Positions 1-6,341 of a DNA stretch of 64,000 nt are shown here, one piece after another. The notes below the pieces were generated by a model. It was not told where the DNA came from. It saw only the letters and a list, made by a program, of their open reading frames with translations, and did not search any database. Position numbers and translations under genes: made by a program. Source of the stretch: an uncultured bacterium (GTDB lineage: Bacteria; Bacteroidota; Rhodothermia; Rhodothermales; Rubricoccaceae); contig CANLSR010000005.1 in NCBI GenBank assembly GCA_947493945.1, positions 186,001-250,000 on the forward strand, read 5' to 3'. Within the stretch, counting starts at the first letter, position 1. Each line of letters opens with the position of its first letter.

Positions 1-212
1 ACCATGTTGAACAGCAGGTGCGCGAACCCCACGTGCACGAACCCGGCCGTCAGCCACCGGCTCCATTCGTTCTCGCGGATCACCCGGTACGGCTTGAACG
101 CCCAGCGGTCGATCAGCGCCGGGTTGGCGAGCAGCGTGTAGGCCCCGACCAGCACGTTGACCGTCAGGAAAAACTGGGTGACGGGCGGCAGCGAGAGCAG
201 GGTCTGAAGCAT
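1..212 (-). CDS. Rhomboid family intramembrane serine protease, N-terminal fragment
   Basis: The reading frame starts at an ATG (210-212) and runs off the left edge, so only about 70 residues are visible. They begin MLQTLLSLPPVTQFFL and include a hydrophobic first segment. A conserved FVHVGFAHLLFNM stretch follows, which is the hallmark of rhomboid proteases just before the HxxxN oxyanion histidine region. Family members cleave transmembrane helices within the membrane using a Ser-His dyad; the catalytic GxSG lies outside the window. It is divergent from the lipoprotein gene that starts about 45 nt away. The family call is fairly secure from the motif, but completeness cannot be judged. Confidence 0.75.
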   Translation of the reverse strand, partial: MLQTLLSLPPVTQFFLTVNVLVGAYTLLANPALIDRWAFKPYRVIRENEWSRWLTAGFVHVGFAHLLFNM

Positions 213-232
213 CGGGTGCGGGGCGTGGCGGC

Positions 233-238
233 TACCTT
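233..238 (+). promoter_or_regulatory. Candidate -7 promoter box TACCTT
   Basis: TACCTT lies 25 nt before the GTG at 258. The same box-to-start spacing recurs before at least six other genes in the window, which supports both the promoter and this choice of start. Confidence 0.5.
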
Positions 239-257
239 AGACGTGCGCCCCTGCCCC

Positions 258-656
258 GTGCTCCGTCCCGTGCCCCGCTTCACGTTCGGCCCCGCCCCGC
301 TCACGCTCGTCCTGCTGCGTTCCGCGGCCCTGATCGGGGTGGCGGCCGTCGCCAGCGCGGCGGCCGGGTGCCAAGGCGGCCCCAACGGCGAGTACGTCGG
401 CACCTGGCGCGCGGCCGGCGCCGACTCGCTCCAGATGCGCTACACCTTCCGCGCCGACGGCACGGCCCGGATCGTGGAGCGCCCGCCGGACCAGGAGCCA
501 CGCGCCTACGACGCCCGCTACGACGTCCTGGGCGACTCGGTCCTCACGCTCCAGGACAACCTCGACGACGCGCGCTTCCGGGTCCGCCTGGACGGCGACT
601 CGCTGCACCTGGAGAACCCCGCCACCGGCCTGCGCACGGTCTGGGTGCGGCTGTAG
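258..656 (+). CDS. Small putative lipoprotein of unknown function
   Basis: The product is 132 residues if translation starts at the GTG at 258, chosen because of its spacing from the TACCTT box. A hydrophobic segment ends in a lipobox (ASAAAGC), so the mature protein probably begins at a lipidated Cys and is anchored in the outer or inner membrane. The rest is a compact sequence with a YVGTWRA motif and alternating beta-like stretches (YTFRADGTARIVE, YDVLGDSVLTL, FRVRLDGDSLHLE). This resembles lipocalin-like or META-like small beta proteins, but I do not recognise a named family. It is convergent with engB, with a hairpin between them. Confidence 0.6.
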   Translation: MLRPVPRFTFGPAPLTLVLLRSAALIGVAAVASAAAGCQGGPNGEYVGTWRAAGADSLQMRYTFRADGTARIVERPPDQEPRAYDARYDVLGDSVLTLQDNLDDARFRVRLDGDSLHLENPATGLRTVWVRL

Positions 657-658
657 CG

Positions 659-731
659 AGGAGTCAGGTGTGAGGAAACAGGAGTCGGCCGGATCCTGCG
701 AACGCCGACCGCACGCTGATTCCTGACTCCT
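659..731. repeat. Heptamer-type inverted repeat (gene-less hairpin)
   Basis: Perfect 10-bp arms AGGAGTCAGG (659-668) and CCTGACTCCT (722-731) enclose 53 nt. From 661 the left side reads as four degenerate 7-nt units: GAGTCAG, GTGTGAG, GAAACAG, GAGTCGG. It lies between the convergent lipoprotein and engB stop codons and could also act as a bidirectional terminator, though there is no T tract. It has the same style as the repeats around the S23 gene near 9.5-9.9 kb. Confidence 0.6.
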
Positions 732-743
732 GTCGCCCGAGCC

Positions 744-1388
744 CTAAATGACGGCCCAGACCCAGCGCCACAGCTCGTCCAGGCCCTGCTTTTTCTCGGC
801 CGACGTGAGCACGACGGGCAGCTCCAGGCCGTAGGGCTCCATAAACCGCTTGAGCCCGGCCACGGCCTGCTGGCGGGCGTTGGCGCCGAGCTTGTCGGCC
901 TTGGTGAGCGCGATCAGGTGCGGCGCGGGGCTCTCCAGCAGGATCGCCATCAGCTCCTGGTCCAGCTTGGTCGGCGGGTGCCGGCTGTCGATCAGCTGGA
1001 CCACGGCGCGGAGCGGCCCCGGCCGGTCGTCCATCGGCTCGGCGCGCTCGATCACGTAGCGGCCCATCAACCGCTGCCAGGCCGCCCGTTGCGCCTGGGA
1101 GACCTTGGCGTAGCCGTAGCCCGGCAGGTCCACCAAGTACAGCTCCGGCTGGCGGTCGGTGCCGCCAGCGCTCGGCGGCGGCGGGTTGACGGCGTAGAAG
1201 TTCAGGGCCTGCGTCTTGCCCGGCGTGCCGGACGTCTTGGCCAACTGCTTGCGCTGCAACAGCGCGTTGAGCAGCGAGCTCTTGCCCACGTTGGACCGCC
1301 CCGCGAAGGCCACCTCGGGCGCGCCCGGCGGCGGCAGCGAGCCCCACGACGGGGCCGCGGTCACAAACTGGGCGTCTTTGATTTTCAT
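744..1388 (-). CDS. engB: Ribosome biogenesis GTP-binding protein YihA/YsxC/EngB
   Basis: This 214-residue TrmE-Era-EngA-EngB-Septin-like GTPase is needed for large ribosomal subunit assembly in the cytoplasm. The GTP-binding motifs are all visible. G1 is GRSNVGKS at residues 30-37, G3 is DLPGYGYA from residue 87, G4 is TKAD at 162-165, and G5 is the TSAEK segment near the C-terminus. Relative to typical members there is a proline-rich insertion (NPPPPSAGG) between G2 and G3. The start at 1386-1388 gives the usual N-terminus before the beta strand leading into G1. It lies downstream of sucD on the same strand, separated by a 60-nt inverted repeat. Confidence 0.95.
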   Translation of the reverse strand: MKIKDAQFVTAAPSWGSLPPPGAPEVAFAGRSNVGKSSLLNALLQRKQLAKTSGTPGKTQALNFYAVNPPPPSAGGTDRQPELYLVDLPGYGYAKVSQAQRAAWQRLMGRYVIERAEPMDDRPGPLRAVVQLIDSRHPPTKLDQELMAILLESPAPHLIALTKADKLGANARQQAVAGLKRFMEPYGLELPVVLTSAEKKQGLDELWRWVWAVI

Positions 1389-1448
1389 GGGTTCAGAGGT
1401 TCAGGGTTCGCTCAGGTGTCAGTCCTTGCGAACCCTGAACCTCGAACC
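1389..1448. repeat. Heptamer-type inverted repeat between engB and sucD
   Basis: Perfect 15-bp arms run from AGGTTCAGGGTTCGC (1397-1411) to its reverse complement at 1428-1442, with a 16-nt loop. The arms extend imperfectly outward through a second GGTTCAG copy (1390-1396) and CTCGAACC (1441-1448). The repeat exactly fills the gap between the engB start and the sucD stop. It lacks a T tract on either strand, so it is either a factor-dependent terminator or an interspersed element. Confidence 0.7.
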
Positions 1449-1449
1449 A

Positions 1450-2331
1450 CTACGCGACCTGGGCGATGTGCTCCTTGACCGTCTCGCCGATGGCCGCCGG
1501 GCTCTCGACGGTCGTGATGCCCGCGGTCTGCATGGCCTCCAACTTGGCCTCGGCCGTGCCCTGGCCGCCCGAGACGATGGCGCCGGCGTGGCCCATTCGG
1601 CGTCCCGGAGGCGCCGTGCGGCCCGCGATAAAGCCGAAGACCGGCTTTTTGACGTGGTCCTTGACGAACTGCGCCGCCTCCTCCTCGGCCGAGCCGCCGA
1701 TCTCGCCGATCATCACGATGGCCTCCGTCTCCGGGTCCTCGTTGAACAGGCGGATCGCGTCGATAAACTGGGTCCCGATGATCGGGTCGCCGCCGATGCC
1801 GATGGCCGTCGTCTGGCCCAGGCCCGCGCGCGTCAGCTGGTCGACCGCCTCGTAGGTCAGCGTGCCACTCCGCGACACCACGCCGACGTTGCCCGGCGTA
1901 AAGATCATGGTCGGCATGATGCCCACCTTGACGGAGGCGCCCGGCGTGAGCAGGCCGGGGCAGTTGGGCCCAACGAGGGTCACGCCGCGCTTGTCGACGT
2001 AGGGCTTGACCGGGATCATGTCCTGGATCGGGATGCCCTCGGTAATGCACACGACCGTGTCCACGCCGGCGTCGGCGGCCTCCAGGATGGCGTCGGCCGC
2101 GAACGGCGGCGGGACGAAGATGACCGACACGTTGGCGCCCTCCTTCTCGACCGCCTCGGCGACCGTGTTGTAGACGGGCCGGTCGAGGTGGCTCGTGCCG
2201 CCCTTGCCCGGCGTCACGCCGGCGACGACGGTCGTGCCGTAGTCGATCATCTGCTGGGCGTGGAAGCTGCCCTCCTTGCCGGTGATGCCCTGGACGACGA
2301 GGCGGGTGTCTTTGTCAATGAGGATGCTCAT
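1450..2331 (-). CDS. sucD: Succinate-CoA ligase (ADP/GDP-forming) alpha subunit
   Basis: The 293-residue alpha subunit of succinyl-CoA synthetase binds CoA and carries the phosphohistidine of the TCA-cycle reaction succinyl-CoA + NDP + Pi to succinate + CoA + NTP. The N-terminal CoA-binding Rossmann domain starts [21 protein letters not shown], and a CPGLLTP segment follows. The active-site loop [12 protein letters not shown] near the C-terminus places the phosphorylated His at about residue 248, as in E. coli. Length is typical. The beta subunit (sucC) is not adjacent, as is common outside Proteobacteria. Confidence 0.96.
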   Translation of the reverse strand: MSILIDKDTRLVVQGITGKEGSFHAQQMIDYGTTVVAGVTPGKGGTSHLDRPVYNTVAEAVEKEGANVSVIFVPPPFAADAILEAADAGVDTVVCITEGIPIQDMIPVKPYVDKRGVTLVGPNCPGLLTPGASVKVGIMPTMIFTPGNVGVVSRSGTLTYEAVDQLTRAGLGQTTAIGIGGDPIIGTQFIDAIRLFNEDPETEAIVMIGEIGGSAEEEAAQFVKDHVKKPVFGFIAGRTAPPGRRMGHAGAIVSGGQGTAEAKLEAMQTAGITTVESPAAIGETVKEHIAQVA

Positions 2332-2404
2332 GCGGTCGGCGTGTGGTCGGTCGGGGGAGAGAGTCGGGCCGCTGGCGGCGGGCGCCAGCGGGACAGTGAG
2401 TGGG

Positions 2405-2704
2405 CTAGGCCTGCGTCCCGGGCGCCTGGCCCTCGGCCGGCGGCGGCACAGCCGGGGCCGGGGCGACGCCCTCAGTCGCCACCGGCTGCGACGGCTGGGC
2501 CTGGACCGGCGGCGCCGGCGGCGGCGGGATCTGCTGCCGCGGCGGCTCCGCGGTCAGCTCCTGCTTGATGTCGTGGGTGGCGTCCTTGAACTCGCGGATG
2601 CCCTTGCCCAACCCGCGTGCGATCTCGGGGATCCGCTTGGCGCCGAACAACAGCAGCACGACGACGAGGATGAGGATGATCTCGAACGGTCCGGGAGTAC
2701 CCAT
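2405..2704 (-). CDS. tatA: Sec-independent protein translocase TatA/TatE-type subunit
   Basis: This 99-residue protein forms the pore component of the twin-arginine translocation system. The short N-terminal transmembrane helix ([20 protein letters not shown]) carries the FG hinge. An amphipathic helix ([19 protein letters not shown]) follows, and the tail is rich in Pro, Ala and Gln and probably disordered. The ATG at 2702-2704 is chosen because a TACCTT box (reverse strand, 2731-2736) sits 32 nt upstream. A much longer open frame continues upstream through the antisense of the deaminase gene and is not coding. No tatC lies nearby. Confidence 0.92.
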   Translation of the reverse strand: MGTPGPFEIILILVVVLLLFGAKRIPEIARGLGKGIREFKDATHDIKQELTAEPPRQQIPPPPAPPVQAQPSQPVATEGVAPAPAVPPPAEGQAPGTQA

Positions 2705-2730
2705 GGGGAGCAGAGGGTTGGCGTAGATAA

Positions 2731-2736
2731 AAGGTA
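2731..2736 (-). promoter_or_regulatory. Candidate -7 promoter box TACCTT for tatA
   Basis: The reverse strand reads TACCTTTT 32 nt before the tatA ATG. It is close to the Bacteroidota TAnnTTTG consensus. Confidence 0.5.
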
Positions 2737-2821
2737 CGTGCGGCCTCCGCCGGAGTGCCCGTGCGGCCGCGTCTTCGCCGAGACCGCAGAGCACGGGCCC
2801 GAGTCCGGGCGGATCGGCCCG

Positions 2822-2827
2822 TAGCTT
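2822..2827 (+). promoter_or_regulatory. Candidate -7 promoter box TAGCTT for the deaminase gene
   Basis: TAGCTTGTG lies 27 nt before the ATG at 2849. Its position makes an upstream GTG (2828) an unlikely start. Confidence 0.55.
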
Positions 2828-2848
2828 GTGCGACGCTTTCCAACGCCC

Positions 2849-3895
2849 ATGCCCGCCCTCACCCGAGACACCGTCCACGCCTGGCCCAAGGCCGAGCTCC
2901 ACTGCCACCTCGACGGCTCGCTCCGGCTCTCGACCATGATCGAGCTGGCCCGCGAGCAGGACAAGCTGGACCTGCTGCCCGCCGACACCGAGGAGGGGAT
3001 GGCCGAGGAGCTCAAGAAGATCGACGGCTCGCCGACGCTGGAGGAGTACCTCGCCTGGTTCGGCTACTCGCTGCCGCTGATGCAGACCCGCGAGGCGCTC
3101 CACCGGATCGCCTACGAGCTGGCCGAGGACATGGCCCGCGACAACGTGCGCTACCTGGAGGTCCGCTACGGGCCGGTGCTGCACACCGACGAGGGGCTCA
3201 CCATGTGGCAGGTGAACGACGCCGTGCTCGCCGGGCTGGCGGACGCCGAGCGCGACCACGGCGTCAAGGCCGGCGTGATCGTGTGCGGGCTCCGCGACCG
3301 CCGCGAGAGCGCGTCGCTGGCCCAGGCCGAGCTGGCGGCGAGCTACCGCGGGCGCGGCGTGGTCGGGTTCGACCTGGCCGGCGGCGAGCGCGGCAACCCG
3401 GCCGACCTGCACGGCTCGGCGTTCTACCTCGCCCGCAAGGAGCTGCTCAACATCACCGTCCACGCGGGCGAGAGCTTCGGGCCGGCCTCCATCCGCCAGG
3501 CCCTGTTCAAGTGCGGCGCCCACCGCATCGGCCACGGCGTGACGCTGGGCCAGGACCCCGAGCTCTTGCGCTACGTCGTCGACCGCCAGATTCCGCTGGA
3601 GGTCTGCCCCACGTCCAACGTCCAGACCAACGTGGTCGCCAGCTACGAGGCGCACCCGGTCGCGGAGTACGTCCGGGCCGGCGTGCCGGTCACCATCAAC
3701 ACCGACAACACGCTCTTTAGCCACACCACCACCACCGACGAGCTGTGGCTGGCCCACACGCGCTGCGGGATCCCCGAGGGCGCGCTCCGCGAGATCGTGC
3801 TCAACGGCTTCCGCCACGCGTTCCTGCACCACCGCGACAAGCAGGCGCTGCTGGACGAGGTCGCCCCGCTGGTGGCGGCGCCGGGCGAGGAGTAG
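2849..3895 (+). CDS. add: Adenosine deaminase family protein
   Basis: The 348-residue metal-dependent amidohydrolase probably converts adenosine to inosine in purine salvage. The HxH metal-binding motif is in AELHCHLDGSLRL (His18 and His20). Later come VHAGE with the third His and catalytic Glu, HRIGHG, and NTDN with the metal-binding Asp. The usual DD of many adenosine deaminases reads DN here, as in actinobacterial-type enzymes. Aminofutalosine and related deaminases share this fold, so substrate is inferred. Support for adenosine comes from the convergent purine nucleoside phosphorylase gene, which would take the inosine product. The start fits the TAGCTT box. Confidence 0.88.
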   Translation: MPALTRDTVHAWPKAELHCHLDGSLRLSTMIELAREQDKLDLLPADTEEGMAEELKKIDGSPTLEEYLAWFGYSLPLMQTREALHRIAYELAEDMARDNVRYLEVRYGPVLHTDEGLTMWQVNDAVLAGLADAERDHGVKAGVIVCGLRDRRESASLAQAELAASYRGRGVVGFDLAGGERGNPADLHGSAFYLARKELLNITVHAGESFGPASIRQALFKCGAHRIGHGVTLGQDPELLRYVVDRQIPLEVCPTSNVQTNVVASYEAHPVAEYVRAGVPVTINTDNTLFSHTTTTDELWLAHTRCGIPEGALREIVLNGFRHAFLHHRDKQALLDEVAPLVAAPGEE

Positions 3896-3910
3896 CCCGG
3901 CGGGTCGGCT

Positions 3911-3943
3911 TCCGCAGGGCGTATTGCCATACGCCCCTGCGGA
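3911..3943. terminator. Strong hairpin downstream of the deaminase gene
   Basis: TCCGCAGGGCGTAT and its near-perfect reverse complement (one bulged C) flank a 4-nt loop, 15 nt after the deaminase stop. There is no T tract. It is probably a bidirectional terminator between the convergent genes. Confidence 0.5.
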
Positions 3944-3975
3944 CGACCTCGGAGACCGGACGCCTGTCGGCCCGC

Positions 3976-3998
3976 GGCCTAGCGCCAGGCGCTAGGCC
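3976..3998. terminator. Perfect 11-bp palindrome overlapping the PNP stop codon
   Basis: GGCCTAGCGCC and GGCGCTAGGCC are separated by a single A. The structure overlaps the stop codon (3992-3994) of the reverse-strand phosphorylase gene and probably ends or protects its mRNA. Confidence 0.5.
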
Positions 3999-4831
3999 GG
4001 CCGCGTCTCGGCCACGATGGCGCGGACCCAGGTGGAGAGTTGGTCGCGGACGCGGCGCCCGACCTCCAGCACGTCGGCGTGGTCGAGCGGCGTCGGGTCC
4101 AAGCCGGCGGCGGGGTTGGTGATGGTCGAGATCCCCAAGACCGGCACCCCCAGGGCGGCGGCCTGGATCGCCTCCGGGACGGTGCTCATGCCGACGGCGT
4201 CGGCGCCGGCCTGGGCGAAAAAGCGGATCTCGGCCGGCGTCTCGTACGAGGGGCCGGACGTCCAGACGTAGACGCCCTCGCGGTACGGGACCTTGAGCTC
4301 CAGCGCCACCCGCCGCGCCGCCTCTCGCCACGACTCGTCGTACGGGTTCGACATGTCGGGAAACCGCGTCTCGCCCTCGCCGACGGCCCCCGCCAGCGGG
4401 TTGGCAGATGCCATGTTGATGTGGTCCGAGATCAGCATCAGCGTGCCCGGCCCGAACGCCGGGTTGATGCCGCCGGCCGCGTTCGTGAGCACGATCCGGC
4501 GCACGCCCAGCGCGTGCGCCAGCCGGACCGGGAAGCCGACCGCCCGCGCGTCGTGGCCCTCGTACAAGTGGACGCGGCCCTGGATCACCAGCACCGGCGT
4601 CCCGGCCAGCGTGCCCAGCACGAGCTGGCCGGCGTGGCCCTCAACCGTGGAGCGGGGGTAGTGCGGCACGTCGGCGGTCGGGACCACGACGGCGTCCTCG
4701 ACCTCGTCGGCCAGCGCGCCCAGCCCGGAGCCGAGCACGAGCGCCAGCTCGGGCACGAGGTCGGTGTGGGCGCGGATGACGGCGACGGCCTCGGCCGTCT
4801 GGCGGGCGTCGTGGGCGGGGTCGAACGTCAT
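3992..4831 (-). CDS. punA: Purine-nucleoside phosphorylase (trimeric PNP/MTAP family)
   Basis: This 279-residue cytoplasmic enzyme cleaves inosine or guanosine with phosphate to a base and ribose 1-phosphate. Family landmarks include VLGSGLGAL (phosphate loop), the HAGQLVLG segment, GRVHLYEGHDARAVGFPVRL and LTNAAGGIN. SGPSYETPAEIRFFAQAGADAVGMST carries the conserved Glu and Met of the base site, and ITNPAAG carries the purine-contacting Asn. Length is typical for bacterial PunA. It converges with the adenosine deaminase gene, giving an adenosine to inosine to hypoxanthine salvage route. No typical -7 box is visible upstream, where an inverted-repeat region lies. Confidence 0.93.
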   Translation of the reverse strand: MTFDPAHDARQTAEAVAVIRAHTDLVPELALVLGSGLGALADEVEDAVVVPTADVPHYPRSTVEGHAGQLVLGTLAGTPVLVIQGRVHLYEGHDARAVGFPVRLAHALGVRRIVLTNAAGGINPAFGPGTLMLISDHINMASANPLAGAVGEGETRFPDMSNPYDESWREAARRVALELKVPYREGVYVWTSGPSYETPAEIRFFAQAGADAVGMSTVPEAIQAAALGVPVLGISTITNPAAGLDPTPLDHADVLEVGRRVRDQLSTWVRAIVAETRPA

Positions 4832-4915
4832 GAGGTGCGGGTGTGGGATGCGGGGGAATCTCGGGACCGCGGAGGCGCAGGGCCGTTAAGTCCCAACTCT
4901 GAACCTTCCAACCAC

Positions 4916-5049
4916 GTCGTCCTAAGCGTGCGACCCCGGAGGGACGGCGAGCCAAGGATCTCAACGCCGACGCTCCAGACAGACACTCGGAACCGGTGCC
5001 GACGTGCTGGGAGCCCGAGTTGAGATCCTCCACATCCGTTCAGGATGAC
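4916..5049. repeat. Interspersed palindromic repeat in the punA-moaA gap
   Basis: This accounts for most of the 314-nt gap at 4832-5145. AGGATCTCAAC (4955-4965) pairs perfectly with GTTGAGATCCT (5019-5029). The outer ends GTCGTCCT (4916-4923) and AGGATGAC (5042-5049) are also inverted, with one mismatch. Together they resemble the intergenic repeat GTCATCCTGAGCG...AAGGATCT that I know from many bacterial genomes, here as a degenerate inverted pair about 134 bp long. The rest of the gap shows nothing recognisable. Confidence 0.6.
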
Positions 5050-5145
5050 AAGAAGGTGCACCAGAACCTAACAGCCCTGCTGCGGAGGCGGGGCGCCAGC
5101 GGGGCGGGACCGTGGTCGTTTCGAATTTCTGAATCGGGGCGGAGC

Positions 5146-6135
5146 TTATCCGCCAATCGTGATCATGGGCCGGTCCTCGGTGATCGCCATCGGGTCCATG
5201 CCGGCGTGGGCGGCGTGCTTGCCGTCGAGCGCCGTCTGGACCGCGCGCGCCAGCTCGGCGTCACTCGCGCCGGCGCGCATGGCGTCGCGCAGGCTGACCT
5301 CGGCGTTGCCGAACAGGCACACCTTGAGCGCGCCGTCGGCGGTGACGCGGAGGCGGGAGCACCCGGCGCAGAACGGGGCCGTCATGCTGGCCACGAAGCC
5401 GACGCGCCCGCGCCACCCCGGCTGGCGGAACGTCTGGGCGGTCGAGTCGCGCGCGTCGTCGCAGCGGTCGAGCGGTCCGAGGGCGTCCTCGATGGCGGCG
5501 CGCGTCTGGGCCATCGGCACCAGCTCCGAGCGGTCCCAGCCGTTGCCGCCGAACGGCATCACCTCGATAAAGCGGACCTCGATGGGCTCCCGGGCGGCCC
5601 AGGCCGCAAAGTCCGCCACCTCGTCCTCGTTGACGTCTTTGAGCGCGACCACGTTGACCTTCAGGCTCCGGCCGTCGGTGCCGTAGCCCAACGCGAGCGC
5701 GGCGTCGAGCGCCGAGAGCACGCGGTCCAGGCCGGGCCGGCGCGTGATGGCCTGGAAGCGGTCCGGCCGCAACGTGTCGAGCGACACCGTCAGGTCGGTG
5801 AGCCCCGCCCGCGCCAGCGCCGGCAGGCGGCTCTCCAGCAGCACGCCGTTGGTGGTGAGCGCGAGCGACCGCAGGCCCAGCCGCCCGATCCGCTCGGCGA
5901 CCTCGACGGCGTCCTTCCGCGCCAGCGGCTCGCCGCCCGTCAGCCGGACCTTGTCCACGCCGGCCCGCACCAGCAACGCCGCCAGCCGGCCGACCTCGTC
6001 GGTGGTCAGCATGGCGCGCGTGGGCGTGAGCGGCACGCCGGCCTCGGGCATGCAGTAGACGCAGCGCAGGTTGCAGCGCTCGGTGAGTCCCAGCCGCAGC
6101 GTCGTGTGGCGGCGGCCGAATCGGTCGGTGAGCAT
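5146..6135 (-). CDS. moaA: GTP 3',8-cyclase MoaA (molybdenum cofactor biosynthesis)
   Basis: The 329-residue radical-SAM enzyme performs the first step of molybdopterin synthesis, GTP to 3',8-cyclo-7,8-dihydro-GTP. The N-terminal 4Fe-4S motif is CNLRCVYC (Cys21, 25, 28), followed by the GGEPL SAM-binding segment. The C-terminal cluster cysteines are at about 256, 259 and 273 (CAGCSRL and KVCLFG). The protein ends in ITIGG; the conserved terminal Gly-Gly of MoaA is intact. Its ATG overlaps the TGA of an upstream 38-codon gene by one base, indicating translational coupling. No other mo genes are in the window. Confidence 0.95.
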   Translation of the reverse strand: MLTDRFGRRHTTLRLGLTERCNLRCVYCMPEAGVPLTPTRAMLTTDEVGRLAALLVRAGVDKVRLTGGEPLARKDAVEVAERIGRLGLRSLALTTNGVLLESRLPALARAGLTDLTVSLDTLRPDRFQAITRRPGLDRVLSALDAALALGYGTDGRSLKVNVVALKDVNEDEVADFAAWAAREPIEVRFIEVMPFGGNGWDRSELVPMAQTRAAIEDALGPLDRCDDARDSTAQTFRQPGWRGRVGFVASMTAPFCAGCSRLRVTADGALKVCLFGNAEVSLRDAMRAGASDAELARAVQTALDGKHAAHAGMDPMAITEDRPMITIGG

Positions 6136-6251
6136 CAGCTGTCTTTGTCGAAGATCGTCCGCGCGATGGCCACGGCCACGCCGACCGCCAGCCCGGCGAG
6201 CACCATCAGGACGTACCAGGCCGTCGTGCCAAACTCGATGGAGGTGTCCAT
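6135..6251 (-). CDS. Small single-pass membrane peptide upstream of moaA
   Basis: This 38-residue frame begins MDTSIEFGTTAWYVLMVLAG. It has one clear transmembrane helix (about residues 11-32), then a short polar tail ending TIFDKDS. It resembles the tiny membrane subunits of respiratory or transport complexes, but I recognise no family. The TGA stop overlaps the moaA start by one base, so the two are probably translated together. Its start lies 90 nt downstream of the stop of the large regulator gene on the same strand. Coding status rests on the helix and the coupling. Confidence 0.55.
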   Translation of the reverse strand: MDTSIEFGTTAWYVLMVLAGLAVGVAVAIARTIFDKDS

Positions 6252-6341
6252 GGGGTGTCGGGGTCGTGTACAGGGCGCCTCAACCGGCCAGGGCGCGGAG
6301 AGTTCGGCGGCGCGCGGCCGTGTCGTCGGCATGCGCTCGTG

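Noticed and set aside
2705-3832. Upstream extension of the tatA frame across the adenosine deaminase gene
   Set aside because: The extension is antisense to a well-supported gene. TatA homology and a promoter box place the start at 2704.
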